From positions 1 through 14,341 of the forward strand of contig JALFCJ010000153.1 of the NCBI GenBank assembly GCA_022771185.1: 14,341 nt of DNA, in the 5' to 3' direction. The DNA is from Spirochaetales bacterium. GTDB lineage: Bacteria > Spirochaetota > Spirochaetia > Sphaerochaetales > Sphaerochaetaceae. A program made the translations under genes and the position numbers. This document shows, piece by piece, positions 1-7,617 of this stretch. Below the pieces are notes generated by a model that was given only the letters and a program-made list of their open reading frames with translations, did not search any database and was not told the DNA's origin. Position 1 is the stretch's first letter. Every line of letters begins with the position of its first letter.

Positions 1-672
1 TCACTGGACTTTGAAGGCTTGAAGGAAGACGTGATCTCTATGTTCGCAGGAAACAGGGTGGAGGTAAGGACATCCTTATACCGTAACACAATGTCTTTTG
101 GGACAAAGGACGATGTGCTGACGTATCTGATTCACCTCGGATACCTCGCTTATGACGCAGATACTTCTTCCTGCTTTATTCCTAACAATGAAATAAAGGA
201 TATGTGGGCCCATTCAATGGAGAGAGTAGAGGGATATAAGGATGTATTCCAGATGATAAAGGACTCAAAACAGCTTCGGGAATCTACATGGAATGGAGAC
301 GAGGAAGCTGTAGCCGAGGGAGTAGGTAAGGCACATATGGAGGCATGCAGTATCCTAGAGTACAACAACGAGGGCTCCTTCCAGTCTGCTATCCATCTGG
401 CCTACTACTATGCCAAGTCCAATTATACGATAGTAAACGAGCTTCCTGCAGGAAAGGGATTCGCTGATTGTGTCTTCATCCCATATAAGCCAGATGTCCC
501 TGCAATTATAATTGAACTTAAGAAGGATGATAGTGTAGAGAATGCCATAAACCAGATAAAAGAAAGGAAATATCCCGAAGCCTTGGAGAAATATAAAGAC
601 AACCTTCTACTTGTTGCCATCAGCTATGACTCAAAGACAAAGGAACATTTTTGTAGAATAGAAAAAGCCTAG
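1..672 (+). CDS. AAA-ATPase-like / PD-(D/E)XK nuclease family protein, C-terminal part
   Basis: The reading frame is open from the first base of the window, so this is the 3' end of a longer gene; the TTG at position 19 is not a real start. The family (AAA-ATPase-like domain followed by a PD-(D/E)XK nuclease-like domain, formerly DUF1703) is known, but its biological role is not. The visible part holds the C-terminal nuclease-like domain: GFADCVF (the metal-binding Asp), then IIIELKK (the E-x-K signature), then AINQIKERKY, the usual QI..Y segment. The ATPase part with its Walker motifs would lie upstream of the window. The gene ends with TAG followed directly by an in-frame TAA. It converges on the NUDIX gene with only 14 bp between the stops and no clear terminator. 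The same family recurs at 8851-9424 (broken) and 14213 onward. Family assignment is firm; function is unknown. Confidence 0.85.
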   Translation, partial: SLDFEGLKEDVISMFAGNRVEVRTSLYRNTMSFGTKDDVLTYLIHLGYLAYDADTSSCFIPNNEIKDMWAHSMERVEGYKDVFQMIKDSKQLRESTWNGDEEAVAEGVGKAHMEACSILEYNNEGSFQSAIHLAYYYAKSNYTIVNELPAGKGFADCVFIPYKPDVPAIIIELKKDDSVENAINQIKERKYPEALEKYKDNLLLVAISYDSKTKEHFCRIEKA

Positions 673-686
673 TAATGCTGTAAAAC

Positions 687-1187
687 TCAGTCTTCAAATA
701 CCTTTTTGATGCTATCGAAATGGAGGAACTTTCCTTCATTTGCAATTTCTTTGATTTCATCGAGGGTTGCAAACTTGCCATCCATTGTTTCGTCTTTCTG
801 TAGCTTTAGGTCCTCTTCTGTGGCATCCATGTCGAAGCGATATATATCGACAATATAATTCTGTCCCTTGTTTTCTCTGTGATAGCAGAATTGATAACCA
901 CCCTCAGCTCCCGATACATCGAGACCTGTCTCTTCTTTCACTTCTCTGATCACTGCTTCAAGAGAACTCTCTCCAGCTTTTACAGCTCCTCCTGGGATTT
1001 CCCACCATCCTGCAGCCCATTCTTTTGTGAGGACTCTCTGGGTAATAAGAAACTTGCCGTCAGATCTTCTTACCACACCAAGAACAGAGATATAGTATTC
1101 TCCTTCTTTCATACTCCAGTCGTTTCTCTTCATCACTCTTCCGGTTTTATTCTTATTTATGTCGTATATATCCCAGTATTCCTGCAT
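687..1187 (-). CDS. NUDIX hydrolase
   Basis: This 166-residue protein is a NUDIX-family hydrolase, a metal-dependent enzyme that cleaves nucleoside diphosphates linked to another moiety. The Nudix box is complete at residues 67-89 and fits G-x5-E-x7-REUxEExGU exactly (G67, E73, R81-E82, E85-E86, G88). The N-terminus (EYWDIYD, then KTGRVMKR) and the WWEIPGGAV lead-in resemble the subgroup of NUDIX proteins related to isopentenyl-diphosphate isomerase, but the substrate cannot be named from sequence. The ATG at 1187 is preceded by GGAGG (1194-1198 on the minus strand) and by a perfect TATAAT about 35 bp upstream, which fixes the start. It is transcribed divergently from the histidine operon and convergently with the gene at 1-672. 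No role in histidine synthesis is implied by its position. Confidence 0.92.
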   Translation of the reverse strand: MQEYWDIYDINKNKTGRVMKRNDWSMKEGEYYISVLGVVRRSDGKFLITQRVLTKEWAAGWWEIPGGAVKAGESSLEAVIREVKEETGLDVSGAEGGYQFCYHRENKGQNYIVDIYRFDMDATEEDLKLQKDETMDGKFATLDEIKEIANEGKFLHFDSIKKVFED

Positions 1188-1219
1188 TTATTCCTCCATA
1201 GCATGGGAGACTAGAAGGC

Positions 1220-1225
1220 ATTATA
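1220..1225 (-). promoter_or_regulatory. Candidate -10 box for the NUDIX gene
   Basis: On the minus strand this reads TATAAT, a perfect sigma-70/SigA -10 box, within TTGTATAAT. A weak -35 (TTCATT, plus-strand 1242-1247) lies 16 bp further upstream. Transcription would start near 1213 and give a leader of about 25 nt containing the GGAGG ribosome site. The same TTGTATAAT string occurs upstream of the gene at 14213. Confidence 0.55.
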
Positions 1226-1281
1226 CAACGAAAGAGAAATGAATGAAGTTAGTATTATGCAAAAAGATAAGCTTATTTTTA

Positions 1282-1353
1282 GGTTTAGTAATAAAGCACA
1301 AGTTCCTAGTCTGATATTTACTTTAATACAATAAAGTGCTAATGTACTAAACC
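1282..1353 (+). promoter_or_regulatory. Paired inverted-repeat operator candidate flanking the his operon promoter
   Basis: Two 18-nt arms face each other. GGTTTAGTAATAAAGCAC (1282-1299) pairs with GTGCTAATGTACTAAACC (1336-1353), with identity at the outer 8 and inner 5 positions and a variable 5-nt middle. Their centres are 54 bp apart, close to five helical turns. Between them lies a candidate promoter: TACAAT (1327-1332) as -10, with a weak TTCCTA (1303-1308) as -35. This layout fits a repressor clamping or looping over the promoter. The first operon gene is a TrpR-like regulator of the YerC family, for which a role as histidine repressor (HisR) has been proposed, so autoregulation through these arms is the natural inference. 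No T-box or other leader riboswitch is visible. Confidence 0.55.
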
Positions 1354-1375
1354 AACAAAAGGCGAGGAGTTTGTT

Positions 1376-1666
1376 ATGGAGAAGTTGGACGCGAAGATGG
1401 CTGATCAGTTTTATTCTGCTATTCTTTCTTTAAAGACAAAAGAAGAGTGCAGGGCCTTCTTTGACGATATTTGTACAATAAAAGAACTGCAGGACCTGAT
1501 GCAGAGACTTCAGGTTGCATCTATGCTATCAAAGGGAATGAACTACCTGGAGATATCGAAAGAGACCAGCGTCTCCAGTGCAACTATATCGAGAGTGAAT
1601 AGATGTCTCAATTATGGGGATGGAGGATATAATACAGTTTTAGGGAGGCTAGAAAATAATGAGTGA
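1376..1666 (+). CDS. yerC: TrpR-like transcriptional regulator, YerC/YecD family (probable histidine repressor HisR)
   Basis: This 96-residue protein has the full length and layout of the YerC/YecD branch of the TrpR superfamily. Visible hallmarks are the CTIKELQDLMQRL segment (residues 33-45) and a C-terminal helix-turn-helix at about residues 52-81, with the recognition helix in SSATISRVNRCLNYG. TrpR-like proteins bind operator DNA as dimers, often with an amino acid as corepressor. YerC homologues have been proposed as HisR, repressor of histidine genes in Gram-positive bacteria. The ATG is preceded by GAGGAG six bases upstream. The stop overlaps the hisZ start (ATGAGTGA), so the gene is translationally linked to the biosynthetic genes. 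The 18-nt inverted arms just upstream are its likely target. Family is certain; the histidine role is inferred from family and position. Confidence 0.9.
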   Translation: MEKLDAKMADQFYSAILSLKTKEECRAFFDDICTIKELQDLMQRLQVASMLSKGMNYLEISKETSVSSATISRVNRCLNYGDGGYNTVLGRLENNE

Positions 1667-2744
1667 TAACCTCTTCAAACTAAGGGGAGAGGAGAGAATC
1701 GTACACTCTCTTAGGTCTCTCTACACATCCTATGGATATACAAAGTTCAAGATGAGCCGCTTTGAAGAGTATGACTTATATGCAGGAAACAAAGACTTCT
1801 TAGTCTCTGGTAATATCATAACCTTCACAGATACTGACGGTGCTCTTATGGCCCTGAAGCCAGATGTTACGCTATCAATAGTCAAAGGCTTTAGAGAAGA
1901 AGAGGGATGTGTATCAAAAGTATCGTACGATGAGAAAGTATATAGAGTATCTTCATCATCGGGAGTATTTAAAGAAATAACTCAGGTTGGTATCGAGTGC
2001 CTAGGAGATATAGAAGGTGTAGAGCTGGGGGAAGTTGCCATGCTGGCTCAGAAAAGCCTCCTTCTTATCTCTGATGATTCTATGCTTACTATCTCCCATA
2101 TGGGCATAACTGAAGCATTTTTGGCTATGATCCCTTCCATTACTGCAAGAGCAGAAGCGTTAAAGTTCATGGAAGAGAAAAACATATCTGCTTTAGATGC
2201 ACTTAAAGAAAAATATCCAGAGAGTAGGGATGCAGTCTTGAAGCTTCGCTCTCTTATTCTCCTAAATGGAAGTAACGAGGAAGTGATCAAGAAACTCTCA
2301 GAGATGGGTGCTGACAAGAAGTCCTTGGATGAACTGGAGGAAGTAGTATCTGTCCTCGATAGCGTACACCTGAGAATAGATTTCTCAGTACTTGGTGGAA
2401 TGAACTACTATAATGGCATTACATTTCGGGGGTATGTGAAAGGCGTTCCTGAATCTGTAATCAGTGGCGGGCAGTATGACAAACTTATGGCCAGAATGGG
2501 GAAGAAAGCAAAGGCCATAGGTTTTGCTGTATATATGGATGCTCTCGAAAAACTATTGGAAGGGAGAGATGAATATAACGTAGACGTAGCTCTCGTTTAT
2601 GATGACGACTCTTCTATGTCTGAGGTCCTTGGGAAGGCTGAAGAAATAAGAAAAACTGGTAAAAGTGTATCTACTATGAAAAAGATTCCCCAGAAGCTTA
2701 AGAGTAGGGAAGTTATATATTTAAAGGGAGGCGAAGATGCTTAA
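1659..2744 (+). CDS. hisZ: ATP phosphoribosyltransferase regulatory subunit HisZ
   Basis: HisZ is a catalytically inactive paralogue of histidyl-tRNA synthetase that assembles with short-form HisG and makes it active and histidine-sensitive. The 361-residue protein shows the class II synthetase core: ALKPDVTLS at 65-73 (motif 2 region), EITQVGIECLG at 106-116, and MNYYNGITFRGY with SGGQYDKLM at about 248-277, the HisZ versions of the histidine-binding motifs. A short C-terminal piece (305-361) remains where the synthetase has its anticodon-binding domain, and a full-length HisRS would be about 60 residues longer. The start overlaps the regulator's stop by 8 nt and the end overlaps the hisG start by 8 nt. 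Presence of hisZ next to a 210-residue HisG confirms the hetero-oligomeric form of the enzyme. Confidence 0.93.
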   Translation: MSDNLFKLRGEERIVHSLRSLYTSYGYTKFKMSRFEEYDLYAGNKDFLVSGNIITFTDTDGALMALKPDVTLSIVKGFREEEGCVSKVSYDEKVYRVSSSSGVFKEITQVGIECLGDIEGVELGEVAMLAQKSLLLISDDSMLTISHMGITEAFLAMIPSITARAEALKFMEEKNISALDALKEKYPESRDAVLKLRSLILLNGSNEEVIKKLSEMGADKKSLDELEEVVSVLDSVHLRIDFSVLGGMNYYNGITFRGYVKGVPESVISGGQYDKLMARMGKKAKAIGFAVYMDALEKLLEGRDEYNVDVALVYDDDSSMSEVLGKAEEIRKTGKSVSTMKKIPQKLKSREVIYLKGGEDA

Positions 2745-3369
2745 TGTTGCACTACCCAAAGGGAGACTGGGGGAGAAAGTATATGCTATGTTCGCTTCTG
2801 CAGGCTTTGACTGCCCTGAAGTTTTGATGGAATCAAGAAAGCTGGTTTTTGAAAACGAAGAGGCTGGTGTCCGATACTTCTGGGTAAAACCCAGTGATGT
2901 ATCTGTATATGTAGAGCGCGGTGCTGCAGATATAGGAGTTGCTGGAAAAGATATAATCGATGAATATAAAAGGGATGTTTATGAGATCCTAGACCTGAAG
3001 AAGGGAAAGTGTCGCATGTGCGTTGCCGCGAAGAAGGGTTATGTCGATAACCCAGGAACAACTATTCGTGTCGCTACAAAGTTCAAGAACATCGCAAGAA
3101 CATATTATTCATCTATCGGACGAGATATAGATATTATACATCTCAATGGCTCCATAGAACTTGCCCCTGTCTTGGGTATGTCTGATGTCATTGTAGATAT
3201 TGTTGAGACAGGAACTACGCTTAAAGAAAACGGTCTGGAAGTCATCGAGACTATCATGCCGATTTCTGCAAGAGTCATAGTAAACAAGGCTTCCTTTGAA
3301 TTTAAGAAAAATGACATTATCAAAGTAATAAATAGCCTCGAGAAACAAGTGGAGGAGAACAACAAATGA
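2737..3369 (+). CDS. hisG: ATP phosphoribosyltransferase catalytic subunit, short form (HisG)
   Basis: HisG catalyses the first, committed step of histidine synthesis, joining ATP and PRPP to form phosphoribosyl-ATP. At 210 residues it is the short form that lacks the C-terminal histidine-binding domain and depends on HisZ, encoded just upstream. The N-terminal ALPKGRLGE (5-13) and the VERGAADIGVAGKD segment (59-72) are typical. The PRPP-binding loop is intact in VDIVETGTTLKENGL (153-167), with E157 and the TGTT turn. GGGAGG lies just before the ATG, which overlaps the end of hisZ. The TGA stop overlaps the hisD start as ATGA. Feedback control by histidine would act through HisZ. Confidence 0.96.
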   Translation: MLNVALPKGRLGEKVYAMFASAGFDCPEVLMESRKLVFENEEAGVRYFWVKPSDVSVYVERGAADIGVAGKDIIDEYKRDVYEILDLKKGKCRMCVAAKKGYVDNPGTTIRVATKFKNIARTYYSSIGRDIDIIHLNGSIELAPVLGMSDVIVDIVETGTTLKENGLEVIETIMPISARVIVNKASFEFKKNDIIKVINSLEKQVEENNK

Positions 3370-4646
3370 TAAAAATAATGAAATACGGAGTAGTAACGGA
3401 AGATGAGATTTTCTCCAGGTCTTCATCATCCAAGGATGTATCCAGTGTTGTGTCTTCCATCATAAAAGACGTACAAGAAAAAGGAGACGAAGCACTTAGA
3501 GAGTATACAAAAAAACTTGATGGTGCTGATATCTCTGAAATAGAAGTAAGTAAGGAAGAGATCAAAGCTGCTGCAGACTCTATGGATAGTGAGTTTATGA
3601 GAGTCTTGGAGAAGGCTGCATCCAACATTAGAAAGTATCACTCTAAGCAAGTGAGAAACAGCTTTGTAATGACTGAAGAGAACGGAATAGTCCTTGGGCA
3701 GAAAATAGTCCCGGTATCTGTTGCAGGAATATATGTTCCTGGTGGAACCGCCGCTTACCCTTCTACTGTGCTGATGGATACAATACCAGCAAAGATTGCA
3801 GGCTGCGGCTCTGTCATTATGGTGTCACCTCCTGGTAAGGATGGAAAACTGAACCCAGCTGTACTTGCATCTGCCTATGTTGCTGGAGTAGACAGAGTCT
3901 TTAGAGTAGGAGGCGCTCAAGCCATCGCAGCCTTGGCTTATGGCACAGAGACTATTCCTAGGGCAGACAAGATTGTGGGACCTGGAAATATCTATGTAGC
4001 TGAAGCAAAGAAACAGGTATCAGGAGTAGTCTCCATCGATATGATTGCAGGTCCAAGTGAAATACTGATCATCTCTGACGGTGCATCAAAGGCAAAGGTG
4101 GTGGCTGCAGATATGCTGAGCCAGGCAGAGCACGATAAAAATGCTTCTGCTGTGCTTATTACAGATAGCGAGAGGTTAGCTGAAGAAGTAAGAGCGGAGC
4201 TTGAAGTGCAGCTTCCTTTACTTCCTCGCTATGATATAGCACGTGCCTCCATCGATACTAACGGTAAGATCATCGTTGTGGATTCAATCGAAAAGGCAAT
4301 AGAAGTAAGTGACCGTATTGCTCCTGAGCACTTGGAAGTTTGTGTAGATAATCCTTTCGATTATCTTGATAAAATCCATAACGCTGGCTCTGTGTTCCTT
4401 GGAAGAAATTGTCCTGAGGCCCTTGGCGACTATATAGCAGGCCCTAACCATACACTGCCCACTAGCGGAACAGCTCGTTTCTCCAGCCCATTGTCAGTTG
4501 ATGACTTTGTGAAGAAGTATCAGTTCTCTTATTATACTCAATCAGCTCTCGCTTCAGTTGCTGATGATGTAGCGCTATTTGCCAGAAGAGAAGGATTAGA
4601 GGCCCATGCAAGAAGCGCACTCGTGAGAAAGGAGGAAGAAAAATGA
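3366..4646 (+). CDS. hisD: Histidinol dehydrogenase (HisD)
   Basis: HisD is the zinc- and NAD-dependent enzyme that oxidises L-histidinol to L-histidine in two steps, ending the pathway. The 426-residue length is standard. Zinc ligands and catalytic residues can be placed by motif: QAEHD (Q253, H256), APEHLEV (E321-H322, the catalytic Glu-His pair), D355 in GDYIAGPNHTLPT, and H414 in LEAHARSALV. The GPGNIYVAEAKK segment (205-216) belongs to the NAD-binding region. The chosen ATG overlaps the hisG stop and has GGAGGAG about ten bases upstream; a second ATG at 3378 is less likely. The TGA overlaps the hisC start. Nothing suggests loss of activity. Confidence 0.97.
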   Translation: MIKIMKYGVVTEDEIFSRSSSSKDVSSVVSSIIKDVQEKGDEALREYTKKLDGADISEIEVSKEEIKAAADSMDSEFMRVLEKAASNIRKYHSKQVRNSFVMTEENGIVLGQKIVPVSVAGIYVPGGTAAYPSTVLMDTIPAKIAGCGSVIMVSPPGKDGKLNPAVLASAYVAGVDRVFRVGGAQAIAALAYGTETIPRADKIVGPGNIYVAEAKKQVSGVVSIDMIAGPSEILIISDGASKAKVVAADMLSQAEHDKNASAVLITDSERLAEEVRAELEVQLPLLPRYDIARASIDTNGKIIVVDSIEKAIEVSDRIAPEHLEVCVDNPFDYLDKIHNAGSVFLGRNCPEALGDYIAGPNHTLPTSGTARFSSPLSVDDFVKKYQFSYYTQSALASVADDVALFARREGLEAHARSALVRKEEEK

Positions 4647-5710
4647 GTAAATTCTTCTCAAATAAACATAGTTCTCTTACTCCCTATGTCCCTGGTGAGC
4701 AGCCAAGTGATCTATCAGAATTTATAAAGCTTAATACAAATGAGTCTCCCTTTCCTCCTTCTTCTAAGGCTGTAGAGTACGCTCTCTCGTCAACAAGGTC
4801 CCTTAACCTCTATAGTGACCCTGAAAGTGTTGCTCTCAGCGATGCCTTGGCTAAGACCTATGGAGTGGAGAGGAACATGGTTCTTGCAACTAATGGTTCT
4901 GATGAGATCTTGAACTTTGCATTCATGGCCTTCACTGATAGCGTCAATCCTGCACTCTATGCAGACATCACATATGGTTTCTATCCTGTCTTTTCTTCTC
5001 TTAACGGTTCAAAGGTTGAGATAATCCCTCTTCGTGATGACTTTACTCTCTCTGTTGATGACTATATCGGAAAGAAGGGTACTGTATTTATTGCAAACCC
5101 AAATGCTCCTACAGGAATATGTGTTCCAGTCTCCGAGATAGAGAGACTAGTGAAGAGCGACAGAGATAGGGTTGTAGTTGTTGACGAAGCATATGTAGAT
5201 TTCGGAGGAGAGAGTGCTATAGAACTAGTTCATAAATATGACAATATTCTTGTGTGCCAGACATTCTCCAAAAGCAGAAGCTTTGCAGGAGGAAGATTGG
5301 GATATGGAATAGGAAGCCCCGCTCTGATATCTGATCTCAACACTGTAAAGTATTCTACAAACCCATATAACATCAACTCCATGACTTCCAGTATGGGTAT
5401 AGGAATACTAAAGGACGAAGAGTATACAATAAAGAATTGTAAGACAATCATGGAAAACAGAAGCTTTACAGTAAAAGGACTGGAAGAGATGGGATTCAAG
5501 GTTCTTCCATCTTCTGCAAACTTTATCTTTGTCTCATCAGATAAAATCGAAGGTGGAGAGTACTACAGAAAGTTAAAGGAAAAGAAGATTCTTGTTAGGC
5601 ACTTCGATAAAGAAAAGATCGCCCCTTGGTGTAGAGTCTCCATAGGAACAAAAGAACAGATGGAAGCATATCTGGAGGCTACAAAAGAGATATTGGAGGA
5701 GAAGGCATGA
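4643..5710 (+). CDS. hisC: Histidinol-phosphate aminotransferase (HisC)
   Basis: HisC is a PLP-dependent class I/II aminotransferase that converts imidazole-acetol phosphate and glutamate to histidinol phosphate. The 355-residue protein carries the expected KLNTNESPFPPS opening (29-40), ANPNAPTG (151-158), DEAYVDF (181-187) whose Asp binds the pyridine nitrogen, and the Schiff-base lysine K210 in QTFSKSRSFAGGRLGY. The start overlaps the hisD stop (ATGA) with AAGGAGG before it. The stop overlaps the hisB start in the same way. Placing hisC between hisD and hisB differs from Bacillus subtilis, where it sits with aromatic amino acid genes; the local order here is ZGDCBHAFI. Confidence 0.95.
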   Translation: MSKFFSNKHSSLTPYVPGEQPSDLSEFIKLNTNESPFPPSSKAVEYALSSTRSLNLYSDPESVALSDALAKTYGVERNMVLATNGSDEILNFAFMAFTDSVNPALYADITYGFYPVFSSLNGSKVEIIPLRDDFTLSVDDYIGKKGTVFIANPNAPTGICVPVSEIERLVKSDRDRVVVVDEAYVDFGGESAIELVHKYDNILVCQTFSKSRSFAGGRLGYGIGSPALISDLNTVKYSTNPYNINSMTSSMGIGILKDEEYTIKNCKTIMENRSFTVKGLEEMGFKVLPSSANFIFVSSDKIEGGEYYRKLKEKKILVRHFDKEKIAPWCRVSIGTKEQMEAYLEATKEILEEKA

Positions 5711-6294
5711 GAGAAGCGGAAATAAAGAGAAAGACAGGTGAGACAGATATAAGCCTTACACTAAACATTGATGGAAAAGGAAAGAGTGATATATCTACAG
5801 GAGTGGGGTTCCTTGATCACATGCTTGATCTCTTTACTCGACACGGCAGATTCGACATATCTCTAACTTGTAAGGGAGATACTTTTGTAGATGACCACCA
5901 TAGCACAGAAGACATTGCCATTGCTTTGGGCTCTGCTTTCCGCTCCGCTCTTGGTGAAAAGAGAGGAATAAAGCGCTATGGAGATATTATCCTACCTATG
6001 GATGAAGCTCTTGTAATTGCCGCTGTAGATATTTCAGGAAGAGGAATGCTGAAGTTCACTTCTGATTTTCAGACAGAGAAGATAGGAACTTTTGATGTAG
6101 AGCTTGTGGAAGATTTCTTTATTTCTTTTGCACAGAACGCAGGAATAACTCTGCATATCAGACAGCTGGATGGGAGAAATTCACACCATATAGCGGAAGG
6201 AATGTTTAAGGCTGTAGCCAGGGCAATGAGAAAAGCGGTGGAGATTGATGAAGGTGCTAAGGATGAGATTCCTTCAACAAAGGGAGTTCTTTAA
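5707..6294 (+). CDS. hisB: Imidazoleglycerol-phosphate dehydratase (HisB)
   Basis: HisB dehydrates imidazole-glycerol phosphate to imidazole-acetol phosphate using two manganese ions. At 195 residues it is the monofunctional dehydratase, without the HAD-type histidinol-phosphate phosphatase found fused at the N-terminus in enterobacteria. Metal-binding motifs are complete: GFLDHMLDLFTRHG (34-47), DDHHSTEDIA (62-71) and SHHIAEGMFKA (159-169). The start overlaps the hisC stop and the TAA stop shares one base with the hisH ATG. Because the phosphatase domain is absent, histidinol-phosphate phosphatase must be encoded outside this window. Confidence 0.97.
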   Translation: MREAEIKRKTGETDISLTLNIDGKGKSDISTGVGFLDHMLDLFTRHGRFDISLTCKGDTFVDDHHSTEDIAIALGSAFRSALGEKRGIKRYGDIILPMDEALVIAAVDISGRGMLKFTSDFQTEKIGTFDVELVEDFFISFAQNAGITLHIRQLDGRNSHHIAEGMFKAVARAMRKAVEIDEGAKDEIPSTKGVL

Positions 6295-6902
6295 TGACTG
6301 CGATAATCGATTACGGTGTTGGAAATCTTTTTTCTCTGGAGTGTTCACTCTCTAGTATCGGGGAAGAGACTGTCGTAACTGATGACTTAAAGATGCTTGA
6401 GAAGGCGGATCGTCTGGTCCTTCCTGGTGTGGGTGCCTTCAGAGACGCAAGGGAGGCTCTCAGAAAAAGCGGCCTGGAGAAAGGAATATTGGACCTTGTA
6501 GAGAAGGGTAAGCCTATACTTGGAATATGCCTTGGAATGCAGCTTTTATTTGATAAAGACTATGAAGATGGAGTCTATGAAGGACTGGGCTTGATTCCCG
6601 GTGAAGTCAGAGCTATCCGGGAAGTAATCCCAAAGGGACTGAAGATTCCTCATATCGGATGGAATGCTCTCTCGATTAAAAAGGATTCCAGGCTCTTTAA
6701 GTATATTAAAAACGGTGACTAGGTATATTTTGTCCACTCTTATCATGGAGTGGGGTGTATTTCCGATACTACTTCAGTCACTGATTATGGTGCACCTCTT
6801 ACAGCAAGCGTTGAAAAGGATAATGTCTTTGGGTGTCAGTTCCACCCGGAGAAGAGCGGAGAAGTAGGCCTCTCTATCCTCAAGGCCTTTGTGGAGATTT
6901 AA
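6294..6902 (+). pseudogene. hisH: HisH, glutamine amidotransferase subunit of IGP synthase, interrupted by an in-frame TAG
   Basis: HisH hydrolyses glutamine and channels ammonia to HisF. The frame encodes 202 sense codons of recognisable HisH sequence plus one internal TAG at 6720-6722 (codon 143). Before the stop are IIDYGVGNL (4-12), LPGVGAF and the nucleophile C79 in GICLGMQLLF. After it, in the same frame, come VYFVHSYHG and CQFHPEKSG, with triad residues H184 and E186, ending at TAA 6900-6902. Homologues have an aromatic residue where the TAG stands (normally D/G-Y/F-VYFVHSY), so one base change from TAT or TAC explains it. If terminated, the 142-residue product lacks two of three triad residues. 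A stop 180 nt before the hisA start could also weaken hisA translation, since hisA relies on a GTGGAG inside the 3' end of hisH. Alternatives are assembly error, amber suppression or a real recent null allele. Confidence 0.93.
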
Positions 6903-6903
6903 T

Positions 6904-7617
6904 ATGATTCTTTTTCCTGCAATTGATATTCTCTCTCGAAAGGCAGTAAGGCTCTATAAAGGTGACTACAATCAGGTCACTGTCTATAGCGATAAGCCTT
7001 GGCAGTTTGCCGAGGACTTTGTTTCACGAGGATGTAGTGCCATACATATAGTGGACCTTGACGGCGCAAGAAGCGGTGAAACGATAAACATCGAGATTGT
7101 TAAGAGAATATCAGAAGTAAAGGGTTTATACAGCGAAATCGGTGGCGGAATAAGGAATATGGAGACTGTAGAGAAGTATCTGGACGCAGGAGTATCCAGA
7201 GTAATACTTGGAACTGCAGCTCTTCAGAATCCTGTTTTTCTCAAAGAAGCCGTAAATAAGTATGGCTCAAAAATAGCAGTAGGCGTGGACTTGAAGGATG
7301 GAAAAGTCGCAGTTAAGGGGTGGCTTGAGACATCGAAAAAAGACGGAATTGAGTTTCTTAAAGAGCTGGAGGATATAGGTGTTGAGAGCGTGATTGTCAC
7401 TGATATTTCCCGTGACGGAGCAATGAAGGGAACCAACGTTGAACTATATGAAAGAATAAAGAATGAAGTGTCGTTAAAGGTGACAGCTTCAGGCGGCGTC
7501 TCTTCGCTGGAAGACATCAAGGCTCTGAAAGCTTTGGATATATATGGTGCAATTATTGGAAAGGCCTATTATACAGGGGCAATAAAACTAGAGGAAGCTC
7601 TGGAGGTTTGTAGATGA
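6904..7617 (+). CDS. hisA: ProFAR isomerase, (beta/alpha)8 barrel (HisA)
   Basis: HisA isomerises ProFAR to PRFAR by an Amadori rearrangement. The frame could extend back to a TTG at 6889, but the conserved N-terminus MILFPAIDIL begins at the ATG at 6904, giving 237 residues, the usual length. Catalytic aspartates are present: D8 in FPAID and D129 in GVDLKDGKVAVKGW. Phosphate-binding turns are seen in EIGGGIRN (78-85) and TASGGVSS, and the VTDISRDG stretch (165-172) is typical of HisA rather than HisF. The start lies just after the hisH TAA with GTGGAG upstream inside hisH. The TGA overlaps the hisF ATG. Confidence 0.96.
   Translation: MILFPAIDILSRKAVRLYKGDYNQVTVYSDKPWQFAEDFVSRGCSAIHIVDLDGARSGETINIEIVKRISEVKGLYSEIGGGIRNMETVEKYLDAGVSRVILGTAALQNPVFLKEAVNKYGSKIAVGVDLKDGKVAVKGWLETSKKDGIEFLKELEDIGVESVIVTDISRDGAMKGTNVELYERIKNEVSLKVTASGGVSSLEDIKALKALDIYGAIIGKAYYTGAIKLEEALEVCR

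Noticed and set aside
879..1214. Plus-strand frame of 111 codons over the NUDIX gene
   Set aside because: It lies antisense to a gene with a perfect Nudix box and has no family resemblance or ribosome site.
1188..1375. Possible histidine T-box or other leader riboswitch before the his operon
   Set aside because: The region is only 188 bp and shared with a divergent promoter. It has no T-box consensus (AGGGTGGNACCGCG-like), no antiterminator and no U-tract hairpin before the ATG.
6664..6867. Overlapping frame at the end of hisH, which might suggest a frameshift rather than a nonsense change
   Set aside because: Its translation (MLSRLKRIPG...) has no HisH similarity, whereas the original frame continues with clear HisH sequence after the TAG, so no frameshift is needed.
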